From: Sandaracinus amylolyticus
Lineage (GTDB): Bacteria; Myxococcota_A; Polyangia; Polyangiales; Sandaracinaceae
Direction of reading: 5' to 3'
Assembly (NCBI RefSeq): GCF_000737325.1
Contig: NZ_CP011125.1
Location: 7,874,001-7,938,000, forward strand
DNA: 64,000 nucleotides
The notes below the pieces were generated by a model that searched no databases, had not been told where the DNA came from, and saw nothing but the letters and a program-made list of their open reading frames with translations. Positions 35,506 through 43,949 of the stretch are shown piece by piece (position 1 is the stretch's first letter; the number at the start of each line of letters is the position of its first letter). The translations under genes and the position numbers were made by a program.

Positions 35506-37179
35506 ATGACCGACTACATCTTCACCATGAAGGGCGTGACGAAGGTCCATCCGCCCGACAAGCGCATCGTCACGGACCTCTACCTGTCGTTCATCCCCGG
35601 CGCGAAGATCGGCGTCATCGGCCCGAACGGCATGGGCAAGTCGTCGCTCCTCCGCATCATGGCGGGCGAGGACAAGAACTTCACCGGCGAGGCGTGGATC
35701 CGTCCGGGCGCGACGGTCGGCTACGTGCCGCAGGAGCCGGACATCGGCCGCGATCGCCGTGTGATCGACGTCGTGCACGAGGCCGTGCAGCCGATGCGCG
35801 ACGCGCTCGCGAAGTTCGAAGAGATCTCGATGAAGCTCGGCGAGGTCTCGGACGACGACGAGATGCAGAAGCTGCTCGACGAGCAGGCGAAGCTGCAGGA
35901 CTTCATCGACGCGGGCGACGGCTGGAACCTCGACACGACGCTCGAGATCGCGATGGACGCGCTGCGTCTGCCGCCGGCCGAGGAGATCGTGAACCACCTC
36001 TCCGGCGGTGAGAAACGACGCGTCGCGCTCTGCCGCACGCTGCTGCAGAAGCCGGATCTGCTGCTCCTCGACGAGCCGACGAACCACCTCGACGCCGAGT
36101 CGGTCGCGTGGCTCGAGACGCACCTCCACGAGTACCCGGGCACGATCGTCTCGATCACCCACGACCGCTACTTCCTCGACAACGTCGCGGAGTGGATCCT
36201 CGAGCTCGATCGCGGCGAGGCCTATCCCTTCAAGGGCAACTACACCGGCTGGCTCGAGCAGAAGGAGAAGCGGCTCGAGGTCGAGGAGAAGCAGGACTCG
36301 GCGCGCAAGCGGAAGATCGCGCAGGAGCTCGAGTGGGTGCGCCAGTCGCCGAAGGCGCGACAGGCGAAGAGCAAGGCGCGCCTGCAGGCGTACGAGTCGC
36401 TGGTGAGCGAGGCGCAGAAGGCCAAGCGCACCGACAACGAGATCTTCATCCCGCCGGGCGAGCGCCTGGGCGACACGGTCATCGAGGCGAAGAACGTCAG
36501 CAAGTCGTTCGGCGATCGCCTGCTCTACGAGAACCTGTCGTTCCTGATCCCGAAGGGCGCGATCGTCGGCATCATCGGTCCGAACGGCGCCGGCAAGACG
36601 ACGCTCTTCCGGATGATCACCGGCCAGATGAAGCCCGACGCGGGCGAGATCAAGGTCGGCGACACCGTGAAGCTCATGTACGTCGATCAGTCGCGCGACG
36701 CGCTCGAGCCCGACAACACGGTCTTCAAGGAAGTCTCGAAGGGCCAGGACAAGATCGTCGTCGGCAAGACGGAGATCCCGTCGCGCGCGTACGTGGGTCT
36801 CTTCAACTTCAAGGGCGGCGATCAGCAGAAGATCGTGAAGACGCTCAGCGGCGGTGAGCGCAACCGCGTGCACCTCGCGAAGGTGCTCACGCAGGGCGGC
36901 AACGTGCTGCTGCTCGACGAGCCGACGAACGACCTCGACGTCGAGACGCTGCGCTCGCTCGAGGGCGCGCTGCTCGAGTGGCCGGGCGTCGCGCTGATCA
37001 CGTCGCACGATCGCTGGTTCCTCGACCGCATCGCGACGCACATCCTCGCGTTCGAGGGCGACTCGAACGTCGTGTGGTTCACGGGCACGTACCAGGACTA
37101 CGAGGCGGACCGGAAGAAGCGCCTCGGCGCCGAGGCGGACCGCCCGCACCGCATCAAGTACCGCAAGCTCACGCGCTGA
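35506..37179 (+). CDS. ettA: Energy-dependent translational throttle protein EttA
   Basis: 557 residues (E. coli 555). ABC-F ATPase that binds the ribosomal E site and gates entry into elongation according to ATP/ADP. Two nucleotide domains: Walker A GPNGMGKSS (39-47) and GPNGAGKTT (second), signatures LSGGEKRRVAL and LSGGERNRVHL, Walker B LLLDEPTNHLD and LLLDEPTNDLD. The arm domain and the P-site tRNA interaction motif (PtIM) linker are present between them: EKRLEVEEKQDSARKRKIAQ, ELEWVRQSPKARQAKSKAR. C-terminal RPHRIKYRKLTR is family-typical. ATG 35506 has no clear SD. A strong terminator follows. Confidence 0.96.
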   Translation: MTDYIFTMKGVTKVHPPDKRIVTDLYLSFIPGAKIGVIGPNGMGKSSLLRIMAGEDKNFTGEAWIRPGATVGYVPQEPDIGRDRRVIDVVHEAVQPMRDALAKFEEISMKLGEVSDDDEMQKLLDEQAKLQDFIDAGDGWNLDTTLEIAMDALRLPPAEEIVNHLSGGEKRRVALCRTLLQKPDLLLLDEPTNHLDAESVAWLETHLHEYPGTIVSITHDRYFLDNVAEWILELDRGEAYPFKGNYTGWLEQKEKRLEVEEKQDSARKRKIAQELEWVRQSPKARQAKSKARLQAYESLVSEAQKAKRTDNEIFIPPGERLGDTVIEAKNVSKSFGDRLLYENLSFLIPKGAIVGIIGPNGAGKTTLFRMITGQMKPDAGEIKVGDTVKLMYVDQSRDALEPDNTVFKEVSKGQDKIVVGKTEIPSRAYVGLFNFKGGDQQKIVKTLSGGERNRVHLAKVLTQGGNVLLLDEPTNDLDVETLRSLEGALLEWPGVALITSHDRWFLDRIATHILAFEGDSNVVWFTGTYQDYEADRKKRLGAEADRPHRIKYRKLTR

Positions 37180-37202
37180 TCGCGCGCGTCGAGCGCGACA
37201 CG

Positions 37203-37237
37203 ACGAGGCCCGGCGAGACCTGCTCGCCGGGCCTCGT
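37203..37237 (+). terminator. Rho-independent-type terminator of ettA
   Basis: 15-bp stem (37203-37217 with 37223-37237; perfect), loop ACCTG, followed by a T-rich stretch GTTTCGTTT. It is the most canonical intrinsic terminator in the window and lies 24 bases after the ettA stop. Confidence 0.85.
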
Positions 37238-37256
37238 TTCGTTTCGCGCGGCGCGC

Positions 37257-37262
37257 TAGCGT
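37257..37262 (+). promoter_or_regulatory. Possible -10 element, leaderless start
   Basis: TAGCGT ends six bases before the ATG at 37269, directly after the ettA terminator. No SD sequence precedes the ATG. This is the same arrangement as at 6220-6225. Confidence 0.3.
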
Positions 37263-37268
37263 CGCGTC

Positions 37269-37793
37269 ATGCGTCGCTTCGCTCCGTGGGTGTCGATGTT
37301 GGTGCTCGTGCTCTCGGGATGCGGCGGCGCGCCGAGCTACGCGGGATGGACCGAGGCGCGCGCGCAGGTCGCGACCGGCGGCGAGCGCGCTGCGAACGCG
37401 CTCGCGCTCGGTGCGTTGGTGTTCGTCGACGAGCGCGCGAGCGAGCCGTTCGCGGTGCTCGATGCGGATGGGCGGCTCCATCGGCGCGACTGCGAGCGTG
37501 TCATCGCGCAGGACGGCTCGGTGCGCGACGCGGCGAGCGAAGCGCTCGTGCTGCAGGTGACCATGGCGTGGGAAGGGGACGCGCACGTGGTCGACGCGGA
37601 CGGCGCGCTGCGCTTCCACGTCGTCGACGATCGGCTCATGCGCGCGGATCGCACCGGCGCTGCGGCGTTCGACGGCGACGTCATGCGCTTCGAGGGCAGC
37701 GGCGGGATCGCGCTGCGCGTCGAGGGCGCCGATGACGCCGCGCTGCGACGCACCGCGCTGCTGGTCGTCGCCGCGCTCTCGATGTGCGAGTGA
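37269..37793 (+). CDS. Small lipoprotein, unknown function
   Basis: 174 residues. Signal peptide and lipobox LVLVLSGCG with Cys18. The mature domain reads as a small beta-sheet protein with repeated strand-turn units (LVFVDERASEPFAVLDADG, RLHRRDCERVIAQDGS, DAHVVDADGALRFHVVDD, GDVMRFEGSGGIALRV); no known family is recognised. A single transcription unit is likely because a strong terminator lies upstream. A 129-base gap without recognisable genes separates it from the convergent DUF1592 gene. Confidence 0.7.
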   Translation: MRRFAPWVSMLVLVLSGCGGAPSYAGWTEARAQVATGGERAANALALGALVFVDERASEPFAVLDADGRLHRRDCERVIAQDGSVRDAASEALVLQVTMAWEGDAHVVDADGALRFHVVDDRLMRADRTGAAAFDGDVMRFEGSGGIALRVEGADDAALRRTALLVVAALSMCE

Positions 37794-37922
37794 GCGCGGA
37801 TCGGCGCGCCGCGGCACGGGAGCGCGCGGCACGACGAATCCCACGAGCCCGCGAAGAGAAGGAGGTTGGTGGGAGGGCTCCTCGCGAGATCGTGGGGCTC
37901 GTCGCGCCGCGCGCGCTCCGAT

Positions 37923-39632
37923 CTAGCGACGGCTGGTGAAGTGCGCCGTGCCCGCGAGCGCGATCCAGTGATCGACGAAGCTGCCGCCGTCCTGCTCGAG
38001 CTCCGGGCGCGCGCTCGCGGCCATGCACGCCGCATCGTGGCGATCGATCGCGTAGGCGTGGCGCGCGACCCACGTCGCGATGCAGCCCTCGACCTCGGGG
38101 AGCTCGGCGAGGTGCGCCGCGATCGCCTCCGCGCCCTCGAACTCGATGTCGCCCGCGCTGACGTTCGTGAGCCGACCGCTGTCGTCGATCTCGAAGCGCC
38201 CTTCCGTCTCGCGACGGCGGCCCGCCGCATCGAGGTGCTCGAAGCCGAAGCCGATCGGATCCATCAGGCGATGGCAGCTGTTGCACGACTCGTTCGATGC
38301 GTGGAGCACCTCGTAGCGCTCGCGCGTGCTCACGCTGCCGACGTCGACCTCGGGCAGCGGGCCCACGGTGGGCGGCGGCGGCGGGATCTCCTGGCAGAGC
38401 AGGCGATCACGGATGAAGTGACCGCGGCGCGTCGGCGACGTGATCTCGGCGTTCGCCTGCACGCTGAGCCAGCCGCCCTGCGCGAGCAGGCCGATGCCCC
38501 AGCCCTCCGGGCGCTCCGCCGCGATCATGTCGCCGCCGCTCGCCGCGCCGAAGCCGTAGTAGCTCGCGAGCGTCGCGTCGACGTAGGTGCTCGGCGAGGT
38601 GAGCAGCTCGGCGACGCCGCCGCGCTCCTCGAGGATCACGTGATCGAAGTACGCGTCGAGCTCGCGGCGCATCGCGTCGCGCACCGCGGGCGTGAACCCG
38701 GGATAGAGCTCGACGTCCTTCGTGATGTTCGGCAGCGACGAGAGGCTCGCCCACTGCTCGAAGAAGCGCAGCGCGATGCGACGGAACGCCGGGCGCACCG
38801 CGCCCGCGTCGTCGAGCACCATCGAGCGCGCGACGTCGCGCACCACCGCGGGATCGTCGAGCTCGCCGCGCTCCGCGCGCGACAGCAGCGCGTCGTCCGG
38901 CGGCGCGCCGGTGTACGTGTACGCGAGCTCGGTCGCGATCTCCCAGCCCGCGAGCTGCGCGACTCCGTCGCCCGACACCGTGCCGAGCTCCGAGCGCCAC
39001 ACGACGTGCGGCGACTGCACCATCGCGATCGTCGCGGCGCGCACCCACGCCGGGAACCCCGCGGCCGGCACGATGCGACGGTACGCCTCGAGATAGCGGT
39101 TCAGCTCGGCGTCCGTCGGCGCGCGACGATAGAGCCGACGCGCGTACGTCGTGACGAAGTTGCGCGCGCACGCCTCGTCACCCGCGGTCGCGCAGGGCAG
39201 CATCGTCGAGAGGCGCGGCTGCGCGCTCACGACGTCGGCCACCGCGCGACCGGTCTCGAGCAGGCGGGACGCGTAGGTCTCGTTCACGCGAAGGCGATCG
39301 ACGTCGCCGGTGAAGCCGTCGCCGCTCGCGGCGTCGGGCGGCGTGGTCGGTCCGCTCCACGCGCTCGCGTCGAGCGAGAACACGGTGCGGATCGTCGTCT
39401 CGAGCTCCGACGCGGTCAGGCGCCGCACCACGCGCGGGCCGAGCTCGTCGCCGTCGGGGCATGCGGGCACGGGCTCGTTGGGGCGCGGATTGTTCGGATT
39501 TCCCGGGTTGTTCGGCCCGCCTGGACGCCCGCTGCCGCTCGGCCCGGCCGCGCCGTCGCCGAGGTTGCCGACGCATCCGACGCTCGCCATCGCGAGCGCG
39601 CCGATGATCACGATCGCCTGCACGAGCTTCAC
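37923..39632 (-). CDS. DUF1592/DUF1588/DUF1595/DUF1585 protein
   Basis: 569 residues, GTG start 39632 overlapping the stop of the DUF1552 gene. Lipobox-like SVGCVGN after a hydrophobic core (residues 5-17) followed by a Gly/Pro/Asn-rich linker. Domain order is that of the planctomycete/myxobacterial family: DUF1587/1595-like RRLTASELETTIRTVFSLD, AAGFPAWVRAATIAMVQSP (DUF1595-type), SELAYTYTGAPPDDALL-like region (DUF1592), FIRDRLLCQEIPPPPPTV (DUF1588) and NESCNSCHRLMDPIGFGFEH (DUF1585, with a CxxCH pair resembling a c-type haem motif). Related proteins sit with cytochrome-like domains and act in polysaccharide or electron-transfer complexes of the envelope; the precise role is not known. CNSCH would be a haem attachment candidate. 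Confidence 0.88.
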   Translation of the reverse strand: MKLVQAIVIIGALAMASVGCVGNLGDGAAGPSGSGRPGGPNNPGNPNNPRPNEPVPACPDGDELGPRVVRRLTASELETTIRTVFSLDASAWSGPTTPPDAASGDGFTGDVDRLRVNETYASRLLETGRAVADVVSAQPRLSTMLPCATAGDEACARNFVTTYARRLYRRAPTDAELNRYLEAYRRIVPAAGFPAWVRAATIAMVQSPHVVWRSELGTVSGDGVAQLAGWEIATELAYTYTGAPPDDALLSRAERGELDDPAVVRDVARSMVLDDAGAVRPAFRRIALRFFEQWASLSSLPNITKDVELYPGFTPAVRDAMRRELDAYFDHVILEERGGVAELLTSPSTYVDATLASYYGFGAASGGDMIAAERPEGWGIGLLAQGGWLSVQANAEITSPTRRGHFIRDRLLCQEIPPPPPTVGPLPEVDVGSVSTRERYEVLHASNESCNSCHRLMDPIGFGFEHLDAAGRRRETEGRFEIDDSGRLTNVSAGDIEFEGAEAIAAHLAELPEVEGCIATWVARHAYAIDRHDAACMAASARPELEQDGGSFVDHWIALAGTAHFTSRR

Positions 39633-40939
39633 GACCGCACCTCCCGGAGCTCGTCGCCGCCGAAGTGACCGCTGTCCGCGTCGCTCACGCCGAACGCGCG
39701 GCACACCGCCTTCAGCACGTGCCGGTTGGTCGCGCCCGCGGCGTCGATGATCGCGTTCGTGCGCAGGCGCCCGCCGAGGCGCCCGATGATCATCGTCGGC
39801 ACGCCCATGCTCGAGTGCGACGACGGCAGGCACTCCGCCATCACCACGACGCACGTGTTCGAGAGCACCGTGTTGCCGCTCGGATCGAGCGGATCGGGCA
39901 CGTCGATCGCGGTGAGGAAGCGCGCGAGCTTCTCCATGTACCAGGCCTGGCAGCGTGCGAAGAGCGCCTGATCGCCGTGCGACGTGTTGTGGTGCGGCTG
40001 ACCGCCGTTGACCGGCACGAGCACGTTGCCGTCGGCCGAGCCCGCCTGCAGCGTCGCGACGCGCGTGAGGCCGCACGTCATCGCGCGCGCCATCACGTCG
40101 ACCTGCGCGTCGAAGATGTTCGAGAAGTGCTCGTCCTTGTACGCCTCGCGCGGGTTGCCCTGCAGCGCGCTGCGCAGACGCTCGACGCTCGCGAGCGATC
40201 CCGTCTCGCACGACACCGTGGTCGGCGGCGGCATCTCGCCGGTGCTGCGGAGCGCGCGCACCGACGCGAGGTGCTGCGCGATCTTCTCTTCCTCGCTCGG
40301 CAGCCCCGTGACGCGCGCGCCGAGATCGCCGAGCTCGGCCTCGGTGATCGCGAGCGCCTCGGCGTCGAGATCGACGGTCGGCTCCGTCGGGCCGGGATCG
40401 ACGGGACCGCCCGCGAAGAGGCGATCGTACGCGGCGACCGGCGAGGCCTCGTAGTCGACCGGGCCCTCGGGCGTGAAGAAGAGCGTGGAGCGCCCGTAGA
40501 GCTGGTAGAAGTCGTAGCTGTCCGCGGGGCGCACGCCGAGGTGGAGACTGCGCACCGGCGTCGGGCCCGACGCGTCGATGTGCGCGGCGACGACCTGATC
40601 GAGCGAGCGCACGCGCGGATCGGGCGAGAGGTAGTCGGGGACCGGCGCGCCCGTGAAGATGCTTCGGACTGCGAAGTGGTTGTCCGAGCCCTGCACGTTG
40701 AGGCCGCGCACGTACGTGATCTGATCGGCGAACGCGCGGAGCGGCTCGGTGACCAGCGATGTCGCGCCGACCGACGACGGCCAGAAGTGCGCCGGGTCCG
40801 AGCCGTTCATCATCGGCCACAGCACGAGGCGCAGCGGCGGATCGCCGGGACCTGCGAGCGCGCGCAGTCCGAACGACGTGAAGGGAGCGGCTGCGGCCGA
40901 GAGCGCGAGCCCCTGGAGGAAGCGGCGGCGTGCGAGCAT
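39629..40939 (-). CDS. DUF1552 protein, Tat-exported
   Basis: 436 residues. The N-terminus RRRFLQGLALSAAAAP is a twin-arginine-like signal. The body matches DUF1552: LVLWPMMNGSDPAHFWP, YVRGLNVQGSDNHFAVR, SLDQVVAAHI, TVSCETGSLASVERLRSA and LPSSHSSMGVPTMIIGRLGGRL near the C-terminus. Always found beside DUF1592-family genes in myxobacteria and planctomycetes, which is the case here (GTGA overlap). A periplasmic sulfatase/alkaline phosphatase-like fold has been suggested for the family; I cannot confirm activity from sequence. The operon probably starts at a promoter above 40939. Confidence 0.88.
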   Translation of the reverse strand: MLARRRFLQGLALSAAAAPFTSFGLRALAGPGDPPLRLVLWPMMNGSDPAHFWPSSVGATSLVTEPLRAFADQITYVRGLNVQGSDNHFAVRSIFTGAPVPDYLSPDPRVRSLDQVVAAHIDASGPTPVRSLHLGVRPADSYDFYQLYGRSTLFFTPEGPVDYEASPVAAYDRLFAGGPVDPGPTEPTVDLDAEALAITEAELGDLGARVTGLPSEEEKIAQHLASVRALRSTGEMPPPTTVSCETGSLASVERLRSALQGNPREAYKDEHFSNIFDAQVDVMARAMTCGLTRVATLQAGSADGNVLVPVNGGQPHHNTSHGDQALFARCQAWYMEKLARFLTAIDVPDPLDPSGNTVLSNTCVVVMAECLPSSHSSMGVPTMIIGRLGGRLRTNAIIDAAGATNRHVLKAVCRAFGVSDADSGHFGGDELREVRS

Positions 40940-40977
40940 GGCGTGCGGTCAGTGGCGGCCGCTCGCGCGCTTCGGGT

Positions 40978-41006
40978 CACGCGATTTTCGAGAAAAAGAT
41001 CGCGTG
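40978..41006. terminator. Inverted repeat with AT-rich loop
   Basis: CACGCGAT (40978-40985) and ATCGCGTG (40999-41006) are a perfect 8-bp inverted repeat around a 13-base loop that is mainly A/T. It lies about 56 bases after the stop of the M19-like gene and 39 bases before the DUF1552 start on the minus strand. A terminator for the first or operator for the second are both possible. Confidence 0.4.
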
Positions 41007-41020
41007 CTTGCGAGGAACGT

Positions 41021-41058
41021 GGAGCGCTCCGTGCGCCGCGTCGGAGCGCTCCGTGCGC
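41021..41058. repeat. Two direct 16-bp repeats, each with a 10-bp palindrome
   Basis: GGAGCGCTCCGTGCGC occurs at 41021-41036 and 41043-41058; each holds the perfect palindrome GGAGCGCTCC. The start-to-start distance is 22 bases, two helical turns. It sits between the stop of the M19-like gene and the hairpin at 40978, upstream of the DUF1552 operon. This geometry is that of a tandem dimer-binding operator, but no regulator is evident. Confidence 0.5.
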
Positions 41059-41061
41059 TGG

Positions 41062-43332
41062 CTATTCTCCTCGCAATTCCGCGGCTCTCGCCTCGGCGCG
41101 CTCCCACATGCGCAGGTAGCCCTCGGCCGAGCGGAAGAGCGGCGCGAGGTCCTCGTCGGTGACGCCGTCGTTGCGCGCGTCCTGGATCAGCTCGGGCATC
41201 AGCCCGATGTGCAGCATGCCCTCGGTGTCGAAGTCGACGTCGCGCTCGCCGAGGTGCGGCGGAGTGAACGTCACGTCGCCGCGGTACGACTCGAACGGGT
41301 ACTCGATGCCGTTCGCCTGCGGCGTGCTGCAGTCGCTGTCCTCGCCGAAGCGAGGGCGCGGTCCGCCGGCGAAGCCGTTGAGGTCGAAGCCGAAGCCCTC
41401 GGCGGGATAGCCGCCGTGCTCCTCGATCAGCGCGACGCGATCGCGCAGTCGATCGCCCATCGCGCCCGGACGGTCGGGCGCGCTGCAGCGTCCGAGGCCG
41501 GTCTTCGAGACACCGCCGAGCTCGTAGATCACGCCGCCGAACGTGTTCCCGTGGGTGCCCGCCGCGGGATAGTCGGCCTCGACCAGCATCTCGTACGCGC
41601 GCAGGAACGCGCGCCGCGGGAGGTGGTCGACCTCGATGATCATCCCGCGCGCGATGAGCTCGCCGATCAGCGTCTCGCCGAGCGCGGTGAGGCCGGCGCT
41701 CTGGCAGTAGTCGCCCTCGAGCGGAGGCTCCTGCAGGTTCGCGAGGAACGGGCGCAGCGTGCCGATCGGGTTCTCCGCGAAGCCGCTCATGTCGTTCGGC
41801 GGGGGCGCGAGGTAGTCCTCGCGCGGCATGTTGAGCCCGCCGAACACGACGTCGCCGTGATCGAACACCGAGTCCACCTCGGGGCAGTCGAGGACGAAGC
41901 TCGACCAGTGGCCGCTGTTCACGAAGCTGCCGATCTGTCCGACGCGTCGATCGCCGTCGCCCGCGGAGAACGCGTTGTCGAGCTTGTGGACCGGGAAGAT
42001 CGCGCGCACGCCGAGCTCGTGATAGCGGTCGAGCTCGGCGCGCACGTGCGCCTCGTCGCACGCGGGGAAGCCCTCGCGCGGCGCGAGGAAGCAGTCGAAG
42101 AGGTTCGAGACCTCGATGCCGAGGATCACGGCGAGCTTGCCCTCGTCGATCACGCGGCGCGCGTCCTCGGGCGTCGTCACGATGCGGAACCAGCCGCGCC
42201 CGGGACCGCCCGACTGCGCGTCGACGTAGCGCTCGAGCGCGTACGCCGCTTCGATCGAGCGCTCGGTCGCGACCATGTCGTTGCACGAGTAGCGAGTGGG
42301 CGACGCGCCGGGCAGGCCCGCCATGAACTCGCAGAGCACGGAGTTGCTCGTCGCGTGCTGCACGAAGAGGCGGAGGCCCGCCATCCACGCGCGCTCGAGC
42401 CAGCGGTAGTACATCGTCTGGTGGGTCGCGCTGCCCCAGGAATTCGGCCAGTCCGTGAACGTCGGATAGCCGTCGGTCGCGTGGTTCGCCTCGGGCGTCA
42501 TGCCGGTGATCAGCGCGGGCAGCAGCGCGTCGACGTCGAGATCGCCGAGGCCCGCGAACGCGAAGCCGATCAGATCGCGACGGCCGTCGACGCCGTGGAA
42601 GGGCTCGCAGCTCGGCAGCGCGTGCTCGACGCCGAGGCGATGGAACGGCGCGCCGTGGTACTGGCCGCCGCCGCCGAAGCCCGCGTTGCTGAAGAGGTGC
42701 CCGTGGGTCTCGACGATGCCGAACACGGCGCCGTCGTCCCAGCGCTGCGGATCGATCGTGCCCTCGGCATCGAGCGTGAGCTCGGGGAACTCGGTGCATC
42801 CGGTCGTCGGATAGAGCGCGATCACCGCGGCGCGCGCCTCGTCCTCGACGAGGCCGCGCGTGCCGAGGAAGCGGCCGGTCGCGTGGTGCACGAGCTGGAA
42901 GCGCTCGGCATCGTGGGGCGAGACCTGGAGATCCCACTCGGCGGGCGACTCGTACGTGTCGTCGACGAGCAGCACGTCGGACGTCAGCTCGGACGTGCGC
43001 GCGAGCGCGTCGTCCTGCGCGACGAGGTAGTGGCGCTCGGCGTCGAAGAAGAGGTACGTGCCGAGGTCGGCCGCGCGCATCGTGAAGCGCGCGCCCGCGT
43101 CCTGCGTGGTCGCAGCGAAGGTGAAGGTCTCGCCGTCCGGCGCGGCGACGAGCCAGCGCGTGTTGGTGCTGCCGGGCTCGGTCGCGTCCATCGCGTAGCA
43201 GCCGCTCGCGAACGAGTGGATGCCGTCGTGCTCGGGCGCGGGAGGGCGCTCGACGTGGGGCGGAGCCTCGTCGCAGGCGGACACCACGAGGGCGAAGAGC
43301 AAGAGGAGCGAAGCGCGCGGGAAGTGCTGCAC
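41062..43332 (-). CDS. M19-like metal-dependent hydrolase lipoprotein
   Basis: 756 residues. Lipobox VVSACD with Cys20. Residues about 45-170 look like a small beta-trefoil/fascin-like module (ARFTMRAADLGTYLFFDAERHYLVAQ, ERFQLVHHATGRFLGTRG). The rest is an amidohydrolase-type barrel with the renal dipeptidase (M19) arrangement: ETHGHLFSN (metal HxH), YHELGVRAIFPVHK, and MIIEVDHLPRRAFLRAYE near residue 575, which matches the M19 VDxSH-type motif. The long insertions (ATDGYPTFTDWPNSWGS) are unusual. Possible periplasmic dipeptidase or related hydrolase; substrate unknown. The start is GTG 43332 before MQHFPRAS. Confidence 0.75.
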   Translation of the reverse strand: MQHFPRASLLLLFALVVSACDEAPPHVERPPAPEHDGIHSFASGCYAMDATEPGSTNTRWLVAAPDGETFTFAATTQDAGARFTMRAADLGTYLFFDAERHYLVAQDDALARTSELTSDVLLVDDTYESPAEWDLQVSPHDAERFQLVHHATGRFLGTRGLVEDEARAAVIALYPTTGCTEFPELTLDAEGTIDPQRWDDGAVFGIVETHGHLFSNAGFGGGGQYHGAPFHRLGVEHALPSCEPFHGVDGRRDLIGFAFAGLGDLDVDALLPALITGMTPEANHATDGYPTFTDWPNSWGSATHQTMYYRWLERAWMAGLRLFVQHATSNSVLCEFMAGLPGASPTRYSCNDMVATERSIEAAYALERYVDAQSGGPGRGWFRIVTTPEDARRVIDEGKLAVILGIEVSNLFDCFLAPREGFPACDEAHVRAELDRYHELGVRAIFPVHKLDNAFSAGDGDRRVGQIGSFVNSGHWSSFVLDCPEVDSVFDHGDVVFGGLNMPREDYLAPPPNDMSGFAENPIGTLRPFLANLQEPPLEGDYCQSAGLTALGETLIGELIARGMIIEVDHLPRRAFLRAYEMLVEADYPAAGTHGNTFGGVIYELGGVSKTGLGRCSAPDRPGAMGDRLRDRVALIEEHGGYPAEGFGFDLNGFAGGPRPRFGEDSDCSTPQANGIEYPFESYRGDVTFTPPHLGERDVDFDTEGMLHIGLMPELIQDARNDGVTDEDLAPLFRSAEGYLRMWERAEARAAELRGE

Positions 43333-43412
43333 GTGACGACGGTACTACGGTCGCCACGGAAAAGTGGACCGCGCTCGACGCGCGCCGGCGCGCACGGAAC
43401 ACTCGCGGCCGC

Positions 43413-43949
43413 ATGAAGCGGACGGTGATGGGGATCGTGCTCGCGGCGGCGCTCGCGGCGTGCGGAGGGAGCGCGGCCGAGACGACCGCGGGCGCGAGCA
43501 CGAACGAGCGCGCGAGCGCCGGGGGCGAGGGCTCGAGCGCGAACACGAGCGACGCGCCGATCGACGAGGTCGCGGCCGGCAACGTCGTCGACGTCGCGCA
43601 GGGCGATCCCGAGCTCGTCGCCGCGACGGGGCAGGCGCAGTCGACGCTCGACGAATTCATCGCGGCGCTCGGCGCGGTCGATCCGAGCGCGCGCGGGCAC
43701 GCGGTGAAGACGACGTTCCGCGACGGCGCGATCGGCGAGCACATGTGGGTCGGCCAGCTGCGCTGGGACGGCGAGCGCTTCCACGGCGTGCTCGACAACG
43801 ATCCCGTCGACGTGAGGAACGTGAGGCGCGGCGATGCCGTCGTGGTCGAGCGCGCGGACGTGGAGGACTGGCTCTACTTCGTGGGCCAGGAGATGCGCGG
43901 CGGGTTCACGGTGCGCGTGCTGATGGAGCGTCGGGCGCGCGGCGAGTGA
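43413..43949 (+). CDS. DUF2314 lipoprotein
   Basis: 178 residues. Lipobox ALAACG (Cys17), then an Ser/Gly/Thr-rich linker of about 30 residues. The C-terminal half matches DUF2314: HAVKTTFRDGAIGEHMWVGQ, HGVLDNDPVDVRNVRRGDAV, DVEDWLYFVGQEMRGGFTV. DUF2314 is usually a small stand-alone or YegJ-like domain of unknown function; here it is exported. ATG 43413 follows the divergent promoter region of the M19-like gene. Its TGA shares one base with the ATG of hrpB, an unexpected pairing of a lipoprotein with a helicase. Confidence 0.85.
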   Translation: MKRTVMGIVLAAALAACGGSAAETTAGASTNERASAGGEGSSANTSDAPIDEVAAGNVVDVAQGDPELVAATGQAQSTLDEFIAALGAVDPSARGHAVKTTFRDGAIGEHMWVGQLRWDGERFHGVLDNDPVDVRNVRRGDAVVVERADVEDWLYFVGQEMRGGFTVRVLMERRARGE

